Below are positions 1 to 15,032 of a DNA stretch of 64,000 bases, in pieces. A program made the position numbers and the translations under genes. Source of the DNA: Dirofilaria immitis (Eukaryota > Nematoda > Chromadorea > Rhabditida > Onchocercidae); assembly GCA_024305405.1 (NCBI GenBank), contig JAKNDB010000076.1, positions 926,501 through 990,500 on the forward strand, in the 5' to 3' direction. The first letter of the stretch is position 1, and the number at the start of each line of letters is the position of its first letter. Below the pieces are notes generated by a model. The model was not told where the DNA came from, searched no databases, and saw nothing but the letters and a program-made list of their open reading frames with translations.

Positions 1-24
1 ATGAAAATAATGAATTAATATTAC

Positions 25-1108
25 CTGTCCCAGGCGCGACACTTTCCAGTAATTTTCGCTCTTCTTCTTGTTTCTTTCTTTCTGAATCTCTATCTCCTGA
101 AAAGATTTTAAAATGTGAATTACGGATAAATTACTAGTAGAACTTCCAGAACTCACCAATCTCTGCTTCTAAGAGCTCATTATGTTTTTCGAGAAGTGAT
201 TTCTTTGCTTCTTCTGCTTTCTTTTCTTCCTCCTTTTGCGTCGTTTTCGTTCCAAAACTCCAAATCTTCCTTTTCTGTGTCTACATCTGGAGCCCCACCT
301 TTTGCATGCAATACTTGCTTCAGCAAAGCTCTTCGATGCATCTTAAAGTCTTTATTGATAATTGTACGAAATAATTGTGCGAATCAAAGAAAAAATCGAG
401 CACATCCCATCACGTCATGCTTGCTATTATACCATATTGCCATTCAGTCAGGCGAAATTTTTTTCTAGAGCATGAATCTAATATTTTATATTTTAAAGTA
501 GAAACAGTTAGCAAGATAGGAAAACTTAAGCATTTAGGTAAGATTTTAATTTAATGATAAAAATAAATAGGGTTGGAGAGAGACTATTTAATTACGAGAT
601 GCCTTAAACCTAAATTTACTTCAAAGTAAGAGATCAGATTTATACAATTAAATGAAAACTACTTTCTCTTTCTTCCGTCGTCTAGCAGGAATGAAAAAAT
701 CATCCATACTAGCATCTTCTTCATCTGACAAAAGACCTTCTCGACGTCGCCGTGCTTCCTCTTCTTCAATTTGCCTTCGTCTTGCCTACAGAACAACAGT
801 TTACATGAAAGTGATTAGAAATTTTTAGGAAGAACATGTGTGCATATCTTAAAAAAGAAAGTAAGCACATCTAATAATTCCGCATATATTTCTGAATATT
901 AAAAACCTTTATTCATTAGATGTTAATGAATACTACTGAGGAAAACTGGCACAAATTTCTTACTGCTTTTAGTTTACCACAGATAGAGAGACTATTGTTA
1001 TAAGTGTACCTGATATCTCTGCAGTGAAAGCAATACATCAGCCGAGTCCTCCCGACTAGAGGATTCCTCATTCCGATCCACGATATCACCCACAACAACC
1101 ATTGTCAT
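25..1108 (-). CDS. highly charged coiled-coil protein, 5' part of gene (runs off left edge)
   Basis: Four exons read leftwards: 1108-1010, 785-663, 341-157 and 96-25. Phases agree at every junction (0, 0, 1), and the last exon ends in phase 1 before a GTAATA donor, so the gene continues beyond the window. The start is MTMVVVGDIV. Exon 2 is Arg/Glu-rich (ARRRQIEEEEARRRREG) and ends in a basic stretch. Exon 3 carries a Lys/Glu helix (QKEEEKKAEEAKKSLLEKHN), and exon 4 another (ERKKQEEERKLLESV). Exon 3 stays open only if one base is dropped from the A4 run at 254-257; a later acceptor (CACAG) could avoid that. I do not recognise the family. Composition recalls caldesmon- or troponin-T-like actin-associated proteins, but this is composition only. 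Exon structure fairly sure, function unknown. Confidence 0.6.
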
Positions 1109-4100
1109 TGATTAGCCATTAACAGTACAACTGGAGGTTTAGTGAACTAACAGAGTTTGAACGACGATGATACTGCCCGACATGAAAATAAACGATTTCA
1201 TTGAATAATGCTAATAATTGCTGCATTGGCGTGGGAAATGAGAATCGATGCAGAGGAAATCTGGATGAATTAACTCGCTAATTTGTTTTTTAACTCTTTT
1301 TTTTTAAATTCCTTTTATTACTCAACATAGGCTATAAAGTAAAGGCCGCGATCAATCACTGTATTTTTATTTCTGCCATGAAAAGAACAAAATAAAGGAC
1401 ATGATAATATTTGATAAGTGCACTGTGAATAGAGTTATGGAAGTCATGGAAATAAAGAAGAAGACACCGCACCACTCCATTTTATTAATCTCTCTGTTTT
1501 CAGTTGCTTGTACCGTAAATCAATCTCATCGTTTCGCGATTGATTTCTTCATCCATCATCATCTGTGTAGAGAGGACAGATTTAAAGCCTTCCTTGTGAT
1601 AACTTTGAGGTATTATTTTAAGTTAAGTATTTTTTATTAGATTACCTCCCTTTTCAAGAGTCACTCAATTCTCTGTTAAGTAGATGAAGTTTAGAAGCAT
1701 TTATTTCTGACGATATTTGTCTATATCAAAATAATCTATTCCTTGAAACTACTTCAAATATATAAAGATGCAGAAATGATTGATGAACAAACTTTAAATA
1801 ATTTTTTACTGCTCATTAATGCTTCATGGATCCTGCTGATTCCATCATTGAATTTTTGAATTTCTCTTCTTGCCACTTCCGTAATTGTTTGACATATCTT
1901 TTAAAATGTTTTAAGATAACTTGCTATTTGATAAAAATTTGATACTGTAGTGAGTATTTCATTGCAGTGTATAAATATCATAAAAAAATCAGGTCGGAAT
2001 TCCATAATAAATAATTAAGTATATATATGAGATAGTATTTAAAGTGAGAAAAGAAAGATGCGAAGAATCAAAATTCATATTATTTTCGAATATAACAAAT
2101 TCTCTCTGCCACTTTATTATTTGCATAGTGTATCTGCATTACTTATATACAATCTCAAATTAGTCAATAAAAATTCAATTAGAATTCATTAAATAACTTA
2201 ACCAGCTAATCAACCAATTTTCTTTTTCTATTATCAATAATCTTTGTACGAACTACATTGACCATTACCATCGAATCATTGTTGTTCTATGATTTCAATT
2301 TAAGGATCACTTTATAAATAAGTTTATTCAAATATACTTTCTGTGTGTTTTCTATATCATGTTTTTCATCTATTGATCGTATATGCTCAATTGATTTATT
2401 AAGAAGATTTCTGATATATGTAATTGTAAATATCGCTAGTGCTATCTGAAATAAAAAAATTTAGTGTTCTTTTATTAAAAATATGTAAATTTAAACATTT
2501 CTTTTCAAAGAGAAGAGAAGAGTAGAAGTAGTAAAATCAGAAATGCACAAATGAATAAGCATAACATGATCCCAATTGCGGCAATAATTATAAATCAAAC
2601 CAAAATATCTATGATCCAGTTTTAAAAATGAGAATGATAATGGATCATAGGTCCGTTATCATTCTCATTGCAGTATATATATACTTTGTTACGCTTTCCT
2701 CCACATGCATTTATGAAACACTCCATAGAAAATTATAATTCATTTTAAAATCTAAGAAAGGACAAAAAGTAACCTCTAAAAAATTAGCAAAATGAGAATG
2801 ATAACGGAGAAAGCCATATCTGGTGGTGCTTCAGTGAATTCTATTGTATATAGGATTTTACTACCATTCAGATTCCCTCTAATTTTAAAAACTTCAAAAT
2901 AAATTTTCAACTATGTTTCTTCAAAAGTAATAACTTTTCATGAAACTCCACTGCTGTAACCAAAATTTACATGAAATAGGGAATCAAGTTGATGAGCGTG
3001 ACCAAAATTTCGAATGGTCACAGAGGATTTTTAAAGTTCCGTATTAAGTCGATACTAATTTTTTCTTGGAATACTTTAATTAAATTCTTTATATTTAAAA
3101 GCAATTGAACTAAATAAATGAAACTATAGATGAAAAAGTATTTCTTCCTTTTAGTGCATCAATCTTAATGGTTATGATCTTAATGGTTCTCTTAGAAGTT
3201 AAAGTTCAGTCCAGAAAATATCAAAACTTTTGATTCAAATGAATTTGATGATAACATTGTTCGATTTCCATCAAACATTTCAAGAATTGTGAATTCGAAC
3301 TCTCTGTTTGCAGTACAATGAATAACAGTATCTTCTCATCGATATTATTTAATGTAAGATAATTCTCACGTTAAGAAAATGTGATACCTCAACATTTTCT
3401 CAAAATGAGCAACTGCTTGTTTCTTTTGAAGACACAGAAATCTCAGAAATATTAGTGTTTGATCAAAATATTTTCATATATGTAAATTTAGAACAGTTAT
3501 TTCTTTTATATAATTTTAGGCATTAAACTAAAACTTTTATGTAAATATAATGCTATGCACAAACTAGTTCCTTCTCATATACTTTCAGCAAAATGGCATA
3601 TTTATTGCAAATCTGGATTTGCTTACCGCTCTTCAAATTTTTTATGAATATACGGTATAATTAGATTGGAATAACTTAGCTCAGATAAAAAATTTAAATC
3701 ATACAAGCAAGTTAACGAAAAGTGAAATAACTAGCTTATTTTCATTTTTCATTCAATTCGACATTAATTGTCAAGAAAGAAAATATAATATGTCTTATGC
3801 AAAGATAGTGCCAATTTTTTGATAATGTATTTTGATAGCTGTGAATTTATACAACTAAATCAATAAATTTTCTCAAAGTGATTCATTCACCTAATCTTTA
3901 ATATATTCGAGTTTAGAAGTTCTTCTTTCCTTAAGTTTTGATCAAATTCCTTTCAATTCTAATTTCTTTTTTTTAAAAAAATAGAGTTAAAGGAACTATC
4001 ATTTGTAGTAGAATTTGTCAATTCTGCGAAGTGAAAAATTTTCATCAAATAAGTGAATAAATAATTAAATCGTGTGATTTTCGACTGCTAAATAAATTAT

Positions 4101-7100
4101 CCCAAAAATTTCCAGATTCGTTTTGTTTTTTTCCTTCGTTGGTTCATAGATTGTCCTAATTCTTTAGTTCAAAAAGGAAAATGATTAAAAATGACTTAAT
4201 TGATTTTTGAGATCGATGCTGTTGAAGATTTATTTCCGTAATCAATGACCCAACAGTTACTTCTGAAGCTCATTTTTTTCATCGGACGGTATCGATGGCT
4301 CTGGCAATGCAAAATAACCAATTTTAAATTTAAAAAAAAAAAAAGAAAGTTGTGAAAAAAATAGAAAACTTGTTTATAAAAGTTTGCTAAAGGAAGTATA
4401 ATCGAAAAAAGAGAACGTAGAAAGCTTTGAGGTGATACAAGTGGAAATAAAGAACTACAAGATTACAATGTCGATCTTATCTGTACGTTTTAACTGAACT
4501 CTATATTTCTGCGAATAGTAATGTGATAAATAAAAATAAATAAATTTTAATGAGATGAATTAACTGCTTTTGTGATAAACTGAACTATGATCTCGCATCT
4601 TTGTCAATAAATGCTATCGATTATTCTCATCGATGAATGGATAAATTGTAGGGACGATCTTTATCAACAAATATTATCATATTTTGTAATTTGAACTTAG
4701 AAGTAAAGTAAATGCAAATGATAAGCATATGAGTTAGAGATGGGAATTCCTTTTCAAATAATTTAAATTGATAGCGATTCAAATGTTAAGATACATTTCA
4801 AAAGTTGCGAATCCATTGAGAGCTATGGAAATTCAAAGGTGCAAATAATATTTAAATTGAAACTAGGTATAAACATGCGTAATTTAACTTGTGAATTAAT
4901 AATAGAATAAACAACAGAGTTGTAAATGAAAAACAAAAGCAGTAAATAATGAGTATTAGTTAATAACGCCAGATACCAAGCGGTTGAATTGCCAATTATT
5001 TAATCAAGGAGTACTTCGCATTTTCTAAACAAAAATAGACGAAATGCTAAATCCACAGTTTTATTAGTTTTACTAATAAGTTAATTAGTTGCACAATTTG
5101 AGAGATTCTCGAATATTTCCCGAAAATCATCTGTTTAGCTATCTGCTTGATTTCATCATAATTTTGTCAAATAATTTTTCCATTTGTCCAAAAGATATCG
5201 ACTGAAAAAACATTATTTATTCCAAATTTTATTTGGTTCAATTCCAAGAACTTCATGTGCTTTTAGTTTTATCTAAGACTTAGCCAATGTTTTTTACTAT
5301 TTTCAGCGACGAACTTAACATTTTTTTGATTTGGAATTTTATGAAAAATTATTAATTTTTTCATGAACTAATTTCTTCCCTTAATATAAGATAGATTCTT
5401 CAACAATTACGAATTCTGTAAATATTCCCTTAGATGATAATAACTGAGATTGATAACTTCGATATTAGTTGCTAAGTTTATTAAATGGATGCATATCTAT
5501 TCTTTTTAAATGCTTTTATTGCTCTCTTCCAATTGATTTTCTTTCATTCCCTTCAAATGACAAATTCTTTTTTATATTGTGGAAAAATTCGAAAACTTTA
5601 CATGCATCGATTCTATTCTATTCCTGTTTCATCATCTATCATCTCATTTAGCAATATGAGACAGCTAACTATAAGTTATCATATATCCTTAAATTTTTTT
5701 ATTGATATATAACAGCGATCGATCTTATATGCTGTGATATGTTACAATCAATTGTTGATAAGAAAATTAATTTATGCTTTTTCAATAATTCGGCTTATCT
5801 CCCAAAACAATGATATCTTCTTATCTGTTACAGCTAATTTAAATGTGTTTCATATGCTAAAATAACAATGTTTTATATCATTTTCATATCATATCGATCG
5901 AGCAATATCAACACATAGAAGTTGTGATAAAGTTGTACCAACAGAATCGTCGTAAAGATGAAGAAACTTCTCAATTACAAATTAAATGAGTAAATAAGGC
6001 GAACACTGTTCACTTCACTTCTAACTATACCAAAACTTTATGATGAACTATTGGAGTGGAGGAAAATATATGATACTTTTTCTTTTCCATCTTCCCACTT
6101 AGTTAAGCAACAAATTATTATTTTATTTCATTTATCACTTACCTCTGAATATGTTTATATGAATTTCTTAGCATGAACTTTGAACTTTTTCACAATCAAA
6201 GGATAATGAATCGATATCGCATTAGTAATTAACTGATCTTACCTTATTTCACCAACTAAGTCTCATCCTTTTTCTTTTAAGAAGGATAGTGAGATAGGAC
6301 AAGCATTCATTCTTTCATCCCTTCTAACATCTATTCTCACATTTTCTATTCATCAGCATCCTTCTTTCCTCCATCTAACAATCATATCTTCCTGCCTCCT
6401 CTACAAGTAGTAATATTTGCAGAAACTTCTCTTTCTCTAACTGAAATCCTATTTATCCATTTCATAGCAATTTCTGTGAGCTAACAAAATATCTCTTCGT
6501 GGTTGTATGGATCTTCGATTTTCTCTTCTTTTCATCTCTCTCTCTCTCTCTTTGAAGATTGAATTTATATCCTTTATCAGCAGGACTATTCTTCGATAAG
6601 GAAGGGAAACATCCGACCTATTTATCATTGAGTTTTTAAAATGTAATTATCGCACAGGATTCGTTAAATAGTTTTCCGTAAGTTCATTCAGATTCAATTA
6701 CAGTATTATATAGCCAAAGAATATCACATTATGTGTTCAACATAATTAGTAACTGTTAATTAAGAGGCTCAGAATTTTGTTCGAAAAACATATGTGTGCT
6801 AAGGCCTTTTGATATTTCAGAAACAGAAAATGAATTGATGCTGACAAGTTTGATGGTCGAGATTCTAACCAGGTGATTCATTCATACTAAACAAATATGG
6901 ATTTTTCGGTTTTTAAATTTCTCATGAAACTATAAAACAACCATCGATTATCGCGAAATCTTTAAAATAGCTATCTCTAAATAAATTTTGGAAACAAATA
7001 AAATGAACAGTAACTTATGCTGGGTTTTGAAATGTGAATCAGACTGGACAGTTTTTTCCTGGAAATAAATCAGAAGCCAGAATTTAAACATATATTGAGA

Positions 7101-10100
7101 TACAAAATTAAAGCGTTACAAAAGCGTTGCAAAATTCTCATTGAAGAAAATTTGAATCAATTTAAAAAAGCAAAAAATTTTTGGAAACGCTAGCGATTCT
7201 TCCAAAATAGGCAAGTGAAGGAGCAAATGAAATTTGGGCCTTTCAAAGTCCGATTCGAATTCTAAACGACGATAAGAGCTGGCAAAATTAATGAAACAAT
7301 CTCAATAATGCTAATGTCAGTTTTCCTTAGAAGTATTGGAAAAAATCTGATTGAAACTCTTTGAAAAAGTATTCAGGATTGGTTTCGAGGAAAATTTTAC
7401 AAAACTTTGTGAACTTTATCTCTGAAAACATTTTTATGTTTAACAGAATTTTTTTCAATTTTTGAATTTTCATATGCGAAAATAGTAGTGAAGAATTTAT
7501 GCTAAAATTTATAGTTATTATTAGAAGTAGATGAAAATCGAAGAGAAAAAGACTTCTGAATAATCAATTTTGAAGGAAGAAAAAAATACATCTCAAAATT
7601 CATTCGCTTTCTTCTACAAAGTACCAATCGATTTTCAAAAAAATAAAAATACCACTTGACGAATGATATAATTTGCAATTTTATCGACATAAACTTTCGA
7701 AATATAGTTAACTTACTTAAATCCAAAAATTCGGCTTAATGCCAACGAATAATATACATTTGTGAATTTGCATTAAATCTTTGCAATTTTCAAAACAGAA
7801 AAATTTGCGCTAATTATTTTTTGAGAAAAAACTGACGAATAATCATTACTTTCAAAGACTTGATGAAATTCAAAAATTTTAATCTCATCTTTTTCAATTT
7901 ATGAATGTGATCTACCTTTTTTTTCTTTGTTTTGTAAACATACCTGAAATTTTTGGTTATTGTCGAATCTAACGATGACCTTACGATCAGTCAGTCAGTT
8001 CCGTATTTTTTCATTTTGAAATGTCAGCGTCAGTTATTTCATACACTTCTTTATTCTCTCATACATAAAATTCCGGTTGTGGAAATTGCTTATTTTGAAT
8101 TACGGCAACTGTCAACTCATAGCTCGATTTCGATCTCCAATACCTAATCAGCCAAAAGTGAACGCACAGAGCAATATCAAAATAAATACCAAAATGGCAG
8201 CAGTGATGAAGATATGCTGAAGTGAGTCCATCACAATATTTGTGTGACCTAGAACAATATAATAATTTTATCATTTCTGCTCTATTTTGTTAATGGCAAT
8301 GATAAAATTTTAAAGATAAGCCAACATGAAGACAATTAATGGCCGAAAAATTCATCGTTATTATGGGCGGAAAGAATGACGAATCGAGATAAAGTTGCAG
8401 AGTAAAAAGAACGAAGAAAAAGGAAGAATGAACGTCAGCCTTATATAAGCCTATCCTAGGCTAAGCCTACGTAATGCATGAAGCAAAGACTTAAAAAACC
8501 GCCTCATTGCTGCAAAAGCGACAAATTACAAATTAGCAATTTCGGCCAACACTTCTAATTATACAAGTGAAAACCAACCAGTGCGGCTTACGATAACTTA
8601 GCTGAAATTTCTTTAAATAAACAAATAAATAAGCATAAATAGATATATATACACTTATGTATTATTGAGCTTAGAATACGAAATATTTATGATGGGAGCA
8701 TTTTTACTTTGTTCATTTTACAGAAATTAGACTTCTGAAACAATTCTTTTGTTTACCTTACCACTGCGAAGTAAGTGAATTCTGGAAAGTGAGTCCTCTA
8801 TTCCATTCTAGAAATGATGTTGATCACACGAATCTTGCGATATGGGCTCACAACAAAGCATTCAAAAACAATGAATTAATTATTTCATTATTCAGCGATC
8901 TCTATATTTCCAAAATTACTAAAATCGTTGTGATGGTTGTTATTAATTTAATTAGTAAGACTTATTTGTAAAACGATCATGCATTCTATGATAAGTGGAT
9001 TTTAATAGTTTCATTTCGTGTGTATAATTTACTGTATCTTGATTGCGATCATCGCAAACTCGATAAGAAAAAATAAGTATATTCTAAGCTTCAAAATCAG
9101 AAATTTTGATTCTCGTGAGTTACTAAGTTTCATGCTTTTTAAGGGATAAAGTATGTTTTAAGATAATTAGAATCAATCGTCCGCTGAAAATTTTTCTAAA
9201 TCTCTGAAATGATCATCTTCTTGATTTCGAAAATTTTAATTTCATGAGAATAAATGAAAGTAATTAACTTAATAATTTGGACTAAAATCAGTAATGTTTT
9301 TTTAATTTAACATTCAAAATCAATAAATACCTTCTACTGAATTAATTTATGGGAAAACTTCAGAACCGACAGACACTGAACAAGATCACAATGCGATCAT
9401 CAACTAGATAATAGCACGAATTTTGGTTCTTGTTGTTGTCATATGAAGCTGAAAAATAATAATAAAATGAAGAGCGCAAAGAGAGATGAGATTCCATGCC
9501 GACATAAGGATCTGTAGAAGTGTAGTACTTGTAAATTTTAAAATACTTATAAAGATACTGATAAACAAATCGATGATAAATCATTTCAGTATATTTATTC
9601 TCTGTGCGTCGGATTGTTCGCTCTATCTTGGAGATTTTTTTATTTTAATTTAGTTAAGTTAAGTTTCTTAAATATTACATGCTTTCGAATTTAATCTATT
9701 GAAATTAACGCTTGATGTCGAGACATATTATAATTGTGCATTGGCAGCGATTGCAAATGTAAACATAAACAAAAAGCACAGCGAAGGAAAGAATAAACAA
9801 TAATAATTACAGGAGTATATTTTGCTTACAATTCAACACAATTTTTGTTGTTTAAAATGATATGTTTTAAATAATAAACGAGATCGCTAGAGGGTAAAGA
9901 ATAAGAGGTGAGATTTAAATTTTATATAGATCTATCTTGAATGCTAGTAACGATTATTGAAGCATCAGAAGTGGAGCAAAGCATGCTGTCAATAAGTATC
10001 TTTTGGATACTCCCTATACCCCATTAGAGCAGCATTTTCACGCTTAACAATTGCTCATTTCTTTTGCCAGAAGTAAGTTTAACTTATTTCAGCAAAGAGC

Positions 10101-13100
10101 CAACTTAAGAACTAATCCGTTCGCTCATTCCTCTGAAATATTCAACTAACTTTTGCCCATCAATCAAGCATTCCGAAAAGAATTCTCTTTTCAACAAATA
10201 ATGTCGGGTTGGATTTATATTTGCATGGAATCGAGATTCACTCATAACTCTTTCGGAGATATCCAATCTCACAGATTTATTAAAAATGTGTGTCTTTCAG
10301 CTCATAAATATTGATATTTTATTCAGTAGTTTCAAATGTCCGCTTAGAACTTGATAATTTTGCAAGCATTCGATGATGCGAGGAAATTTTTAAGTGAAGA
10401 AGATCGGATTTTAAAATTCCAAAAACTGATCATAATATCTTTCGGAATGACTGCAAGTTAATAACTAATAAAACAGATGCGGTATACTTGGTTCCTTTAC
10501 TAGCTTGAAAATATTGTTCAATTGAAGTTTAACGAGAAGCGAGAAAGGTACAATACTATATTCTTACGATAAATATAACCAAGCTATCCGATTGTAGTAA
10601 TTAGTAAAATAGCAACTAGCTGCTAAATGGATTGTTCTTAAAACAGGTGTTTATTGCTATTTTTATTCCTTTTCAGCCTATAAAATCTTGTAGTTGAGAG
10701 TGATATAGCGATATTTGCTTCCTGCATCTATCGTTGGTTCATTCTTTTATGTTGAAAATTGCAATAAAACACTGTCAATCAACGGACCAATATGAAAAAA
10801 TAATACCTGAGGAAAAGAGAAGAATAGATAGATCATCCACATCTTTTTATCTTCATTCTTTTCATTTAAAAATTTTTATCCCATTCTTTCTATTTAGAAT
10901 TTTTCTTTACATAAAATTGGAATTTCGTGAAATTCAGCACGCATCTTACGTGAACAACGTTGAAAGCTAGAAAGGAGAATGACAAAGGAAAAGGAGGAAA
11001 AAAGTATGCTTTTCATTATGTTTAGAGTGCTTCAACTGCAATCTAAAAACTTTCAGTTTGCCGATGCAATGTTTTTTGAATGCCTTTGATTGACATTTCC
11101 TTATTTCTTTCTCAGATGCAGTATCTATATAGTATTGTTGAACATGACGTGTGTTTACTAATTACATCACGTTACGGATACACGGTATCATTTATTTTTT
11201 AAATTAATAAAGTAAGGATGAATTAAATATGCTGACTAAAATTATTATTATCTATTCTAATCACTGACCGAATTTTACTATTACTCCGAGCATATATTTT
11301 TTCTGAATATACAATAATTCCCGAAATTGAGCAGTATACAGCGTTAGTCACTGATTATAAACCAATCACGTTAGACCAAACGTCTGCTCCTTTAAAATTT
11401 AGCTTGTGAGGTTGTTCAATATGTTAGTCTCATTGTTGGACATGCACAGACATCAATCTGTTGATTTTTATATTTGTTCAAATGTATAAGCAAAATGTTT
11501 TAGAGATAAAAAAAAATATGATTAGAAATTTACATTAAATATAGCAAATCTTTCCAGATCAAAAATCATGAGTATACTAATAATAATAATAATGATTATT
11601 TCATTTCAATGCAAAATTTTCTTGCAAACATTTCTCTAGTCGAAAATATCTCTCGAAAATATTCTAATATTGACATTTTATTACTCATATATTATTAAGG
11701 AATCACTTAATAGGCCAATTTTTTCGGAGTCATTATTATTTTTGAAATCGAATAATATATGAGTAATAAAGGTGAATATGTTACTCATATTGTCACTCAA
11801 AATGATGGCAGAAAAATAAAGAAGACGGAGAGGTTTATATGCTTTTCAGTTTGATGTCGGGATGAATGCTTGTAAAGAAGTAAGTTAATAAATAAGTTTA
11901 AAATGATTTCATAATTAATATAAAATTGTAAAGTCAAAAAGCAACAAACAATAAGACTATAAGGTTGTACAACATCAATATTTGATATTTCTCTTCCAAT
12001 AGACAAATCTTCCCAGCATTAAATTGAGAGCTAAATTTTTGATTTTATTCATCCCTTAATAGTTATAATAGTTTAAATAGATCTGAATATTCAAATCAAT
12101 TGTTTATTTAAAAAAAAAAAATAAGGAAACGATAAGAAGGAAAGAAAAATGCGAATGACATCGGAATACGATGCGATTAAAAGAAAGTACAAATGTTTAT
12201 CAGTAAATTTCATGGAATCTTTTAAATATTATCATATTTAAAAGGACTAAATATATAAACAATTTTTTTTTATCATACCGCATTTTCATATTCTTTTTTT
12301 AAGTTCTTTTAAAAACTTAGTTTATCATCACATTTCATGAGTCATTCAGATTAATTTTTTGAATTTTTCATTGCCATTTTTTCCTTTTAATTGCATAGAT
12401 CAAATTATTCAGATTTATAATTATCAAATTAATATCCGTCTATGCTTGCCTTGTAGTCCCAATAATGCATTCACTTAAAGGTAATAGTTTTCTTTAGAAG
12501 TATGATCATAAGCAGATAATTCTTGGAGTTTTTAGATATACTGATATAATTATATTACCTTAGTTATCGTTAAAGGTTAGATAAAATTTTAGGCTGAATT
12601 TTAGGCTAAATATGAACTGATGCCTGGAACTTTATTAGTAACTTATTTTTAGCAAGAAGTATAGCATACACATTCATTTTTTTGGCATGTGGCCTCAAGT
12701 AAACCTTCAAAAGTATAACACAGAATAGGTAAACTCGGAAGCTAAATAGGATGACTAAGTCGCTTTTAATTTTTCTAAATATTTCTGAAAAGTGTTCCGT
12801 CTTATCTATACAATAAAAAAAAATTTTGGAAACTATTGATGCAAAATATTTTATCAACGAAAGCAATCCAAAACTATCAATAAGTGATTTGCATAATCTT
12901 CGTAGATTCGCGACTTGTGAAGAAATTATTGAAATTAAGAAGTTATTAAACTTTTTTAAACCATAGAAATTTTTGGTAAAATGCTAAAGCTTTTAATATT
13001 TTTGTTCTATTATTTCTTTTTCACGATTTTTTTACTGTTTCATTTTAAATTAATTTTTCCACAAATAAAATGCTGAAAATTAGAGATAAGAACTATCTCA

Positions 13101-14838
13101 GTCCGTTTGAATGATTAAGCACAAAAAAGAAGTGTCGAATTATTTTAATTCATTAATCATTTATGCTTGAGAAACTTAAAAATTTATGCTACGCACAAAA
13201 GCTAGAATGATTTTTAACTAACAATCAATAGTGCATGTGTTCGAGTGATTTATTTCTGGTTAATGAATTTAAAATCATCAAGCAGCTCTAAGAATCTTAA
13301 TTCCAGAGGATTGAAATGAACCCGAATAAGTTTAGACTTCAGCAGTAGCAAATATAACCAATAATAAATTGAAGATTCGCTTTTTTTTTTTTTTTTAATT
13401 CTGTCCCGACTTTATTAATATGAACGCCTTAAATAAATTAACGTGAATTAAAAAATACTATTTTAAGGAGAGGAAAGAGAGAAGTAGATTAATCTCCACT
13501 AAACATCAAACATTTGAAGTTTTACTGTGTTCCTAAATTTGAGTAGTATCAGAAATGGTTGTCTAAATTCAGGAACTCTTATCTTCGATATGAAGAAGTT
13601 GAATCATAAAAATGAAGTTGAGAATTTTTGCCAGTTTATTTAAGATCGGTGTTACTTTAAAAGTTTCGTCACTCATTAAAAGCTGAAGAGATAAATTACT
13701 TCCATCACATATTGAAGAAGGAAATGCAGTCGAAATCCAAACATGCGATTGCAATAAAATGACGATCAATTATAAGTTTAATGAATATAATTTGAAACTA
13801 AGCATATGATTAAAAAAATTATTTGTTAGAGAATAGATAATATATGTTGCTTTTCTTACAACATTTATGCTACGCATCGATTTTGTTAGATGAATAATAT
13901 ATTTGACAGAAACCTCATTTGTTCGGCAAGCGTTTCTTGTATAATTAATTAATTTCTTTCGTCTTTTTGACCTTATAGAGGTTATCGTCGGATAGTGCAA
14001 TCAATCAGGTTGACAAATAATATAATTACGCAATGAACATCAGATTCCGAGTCTACTAATCACCTATCTTCTGATAGCTGATAGAGTCATTTTAGCATCT
14101 GGTCAGCTTATTATCAGCAGTTCGAGTTATATTTTCAACATACTAATAAATTAGATGTTGTAGAAGAAATAGCAATTAAATATCTTAAGATTTACAATAA
14201 AAGCAATTTATTAGAATATAAATCAATATGATCCATACTAGTCTTAATTGGTACAAATGATATATAAGCAACATTTTACAAAGCAAAATGATTTCTATAT
14301 TCTTTCAATGTCTTTTCTTTTAACTCATCCAGAGCACACTGTCTGAATAAATAGTTTTATTTCACGTTACTTAAAGATCTAAAGTATGCTAAAGGAAAGC
14401 CAAAGAGAGAGTGATGAAGGAGAAATGAAAAACAGTGTTCAATCTCCAATTGATCTATCTTTAGTAGGAGTAAAAGGAACAAAAGTAGATTTGTTTATTA
14501 AATCTTTCTCATTCCATTTCCAGTGACTATGATATTTGCTTGGTTTTTTACTTTTATAAAATACTGTCTTTTTTATTTTATTTTATTCAAATAAATAATG
14601 GAAGTAAGCATTGAACTCAGAGAAAAATTTGGTTTTACTTCCCTTCGGCGAAGCAAAGGAAGATTGATTAATCATTAAGACAGTTTTGTTTACACTATAT
14701 TTGCATATCACATTTTCGATTTCTGAATTTTCAATATTTAGAGCGGAAAATGATTCAAGCTCATTTTAGTAATTAACAGTTTTAATTTTCTTATAAGGTA
14801 AAAAAAAAAAAAACAATCATCAAGAAAATTTTCCTCAC
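1109..14838. other. gene-poor AT-rich stretch, no supported gene
   Basis: Reading both strands I found only short ORFs of the kind chance gives in AT-rich DNA (mostly 60-90 codons, Ile/Phe/Asn/Lys-rich, no flanking splice sites in phase). A short TC run lies near 6540. TTAGGC-like hexamers near 12590 are too few to be telomeric. The one distinctive structure is the inverted-repeat element at 2627-2808. Confidence 0.6.
2627..2808. repeat. three-armed inverted repeat, MITE-like foldback
   Basis: An 18-base arm at 2627-2644 (AATGAGAATGATAATGGA) is followed after 7 bases by its inverse at 2652-2669 with one mismatch. A third arm at 2791-2808 (AATGAGAATGATAACGGA) is the perfect inverse of 2652-2669. 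The pair 2652-2669/2791-2808 bounds a 157-bp unit with perfect 18-bp terminal inverted repeats; 2627-2669 is a tight hairpin. I saw no convincing target-site duplication. It could be a short non-autonomous DNA transposon or a cruciform-forming sequence. Confidence 0.7.
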
Positions 14839-15032
14839 TTTATTTAAACCTATTTGCTTTATTTTTGGATTCTGAAGTGATGTTGCAATTCTTCGATTTC
14901 TATTTGGCAGAAGTTCTTTACGAACCGCCGTAATCTTTGCTTCATCTTTTGCACTAACATTATAAATCGCATATTTTAAGAAGCTAACTTACCATCCCAC
15001 GCCTTCTATTTTTTGCTTTCTGACTTTTCGGA
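14839..15032 (-). CDS. possible exon pair of an unrecognised gene
   Basis: On the minus strand a 40-base segment 15032-14993 ends at a perfect GGATG|GTAAGT donor. After a 39-base intron, TTAG begins a second segment 14953-14839 in matching phase, reading AKDEAKITAVRKELLPNRN and stopping at an AAA|GTGAGG donor. Charged, non-repetitive composition makes it look coding, but the overlapping frame is also open (MKQRLRRFVKNFCQIEIEEL), no start was found, and no family is recognised. Upstream, 15319-15074 has another open stretch (LLTDCLDKNDGKQDDLDDNE) that may belong. Treat as a weak candidate. Confidence 0.25.

Noticed and set aside
12585..12610. TTAGGC hexamers resembling nematode telomere repeats
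   Set aside because: Only two copies, not in tandem array; expected by chance.
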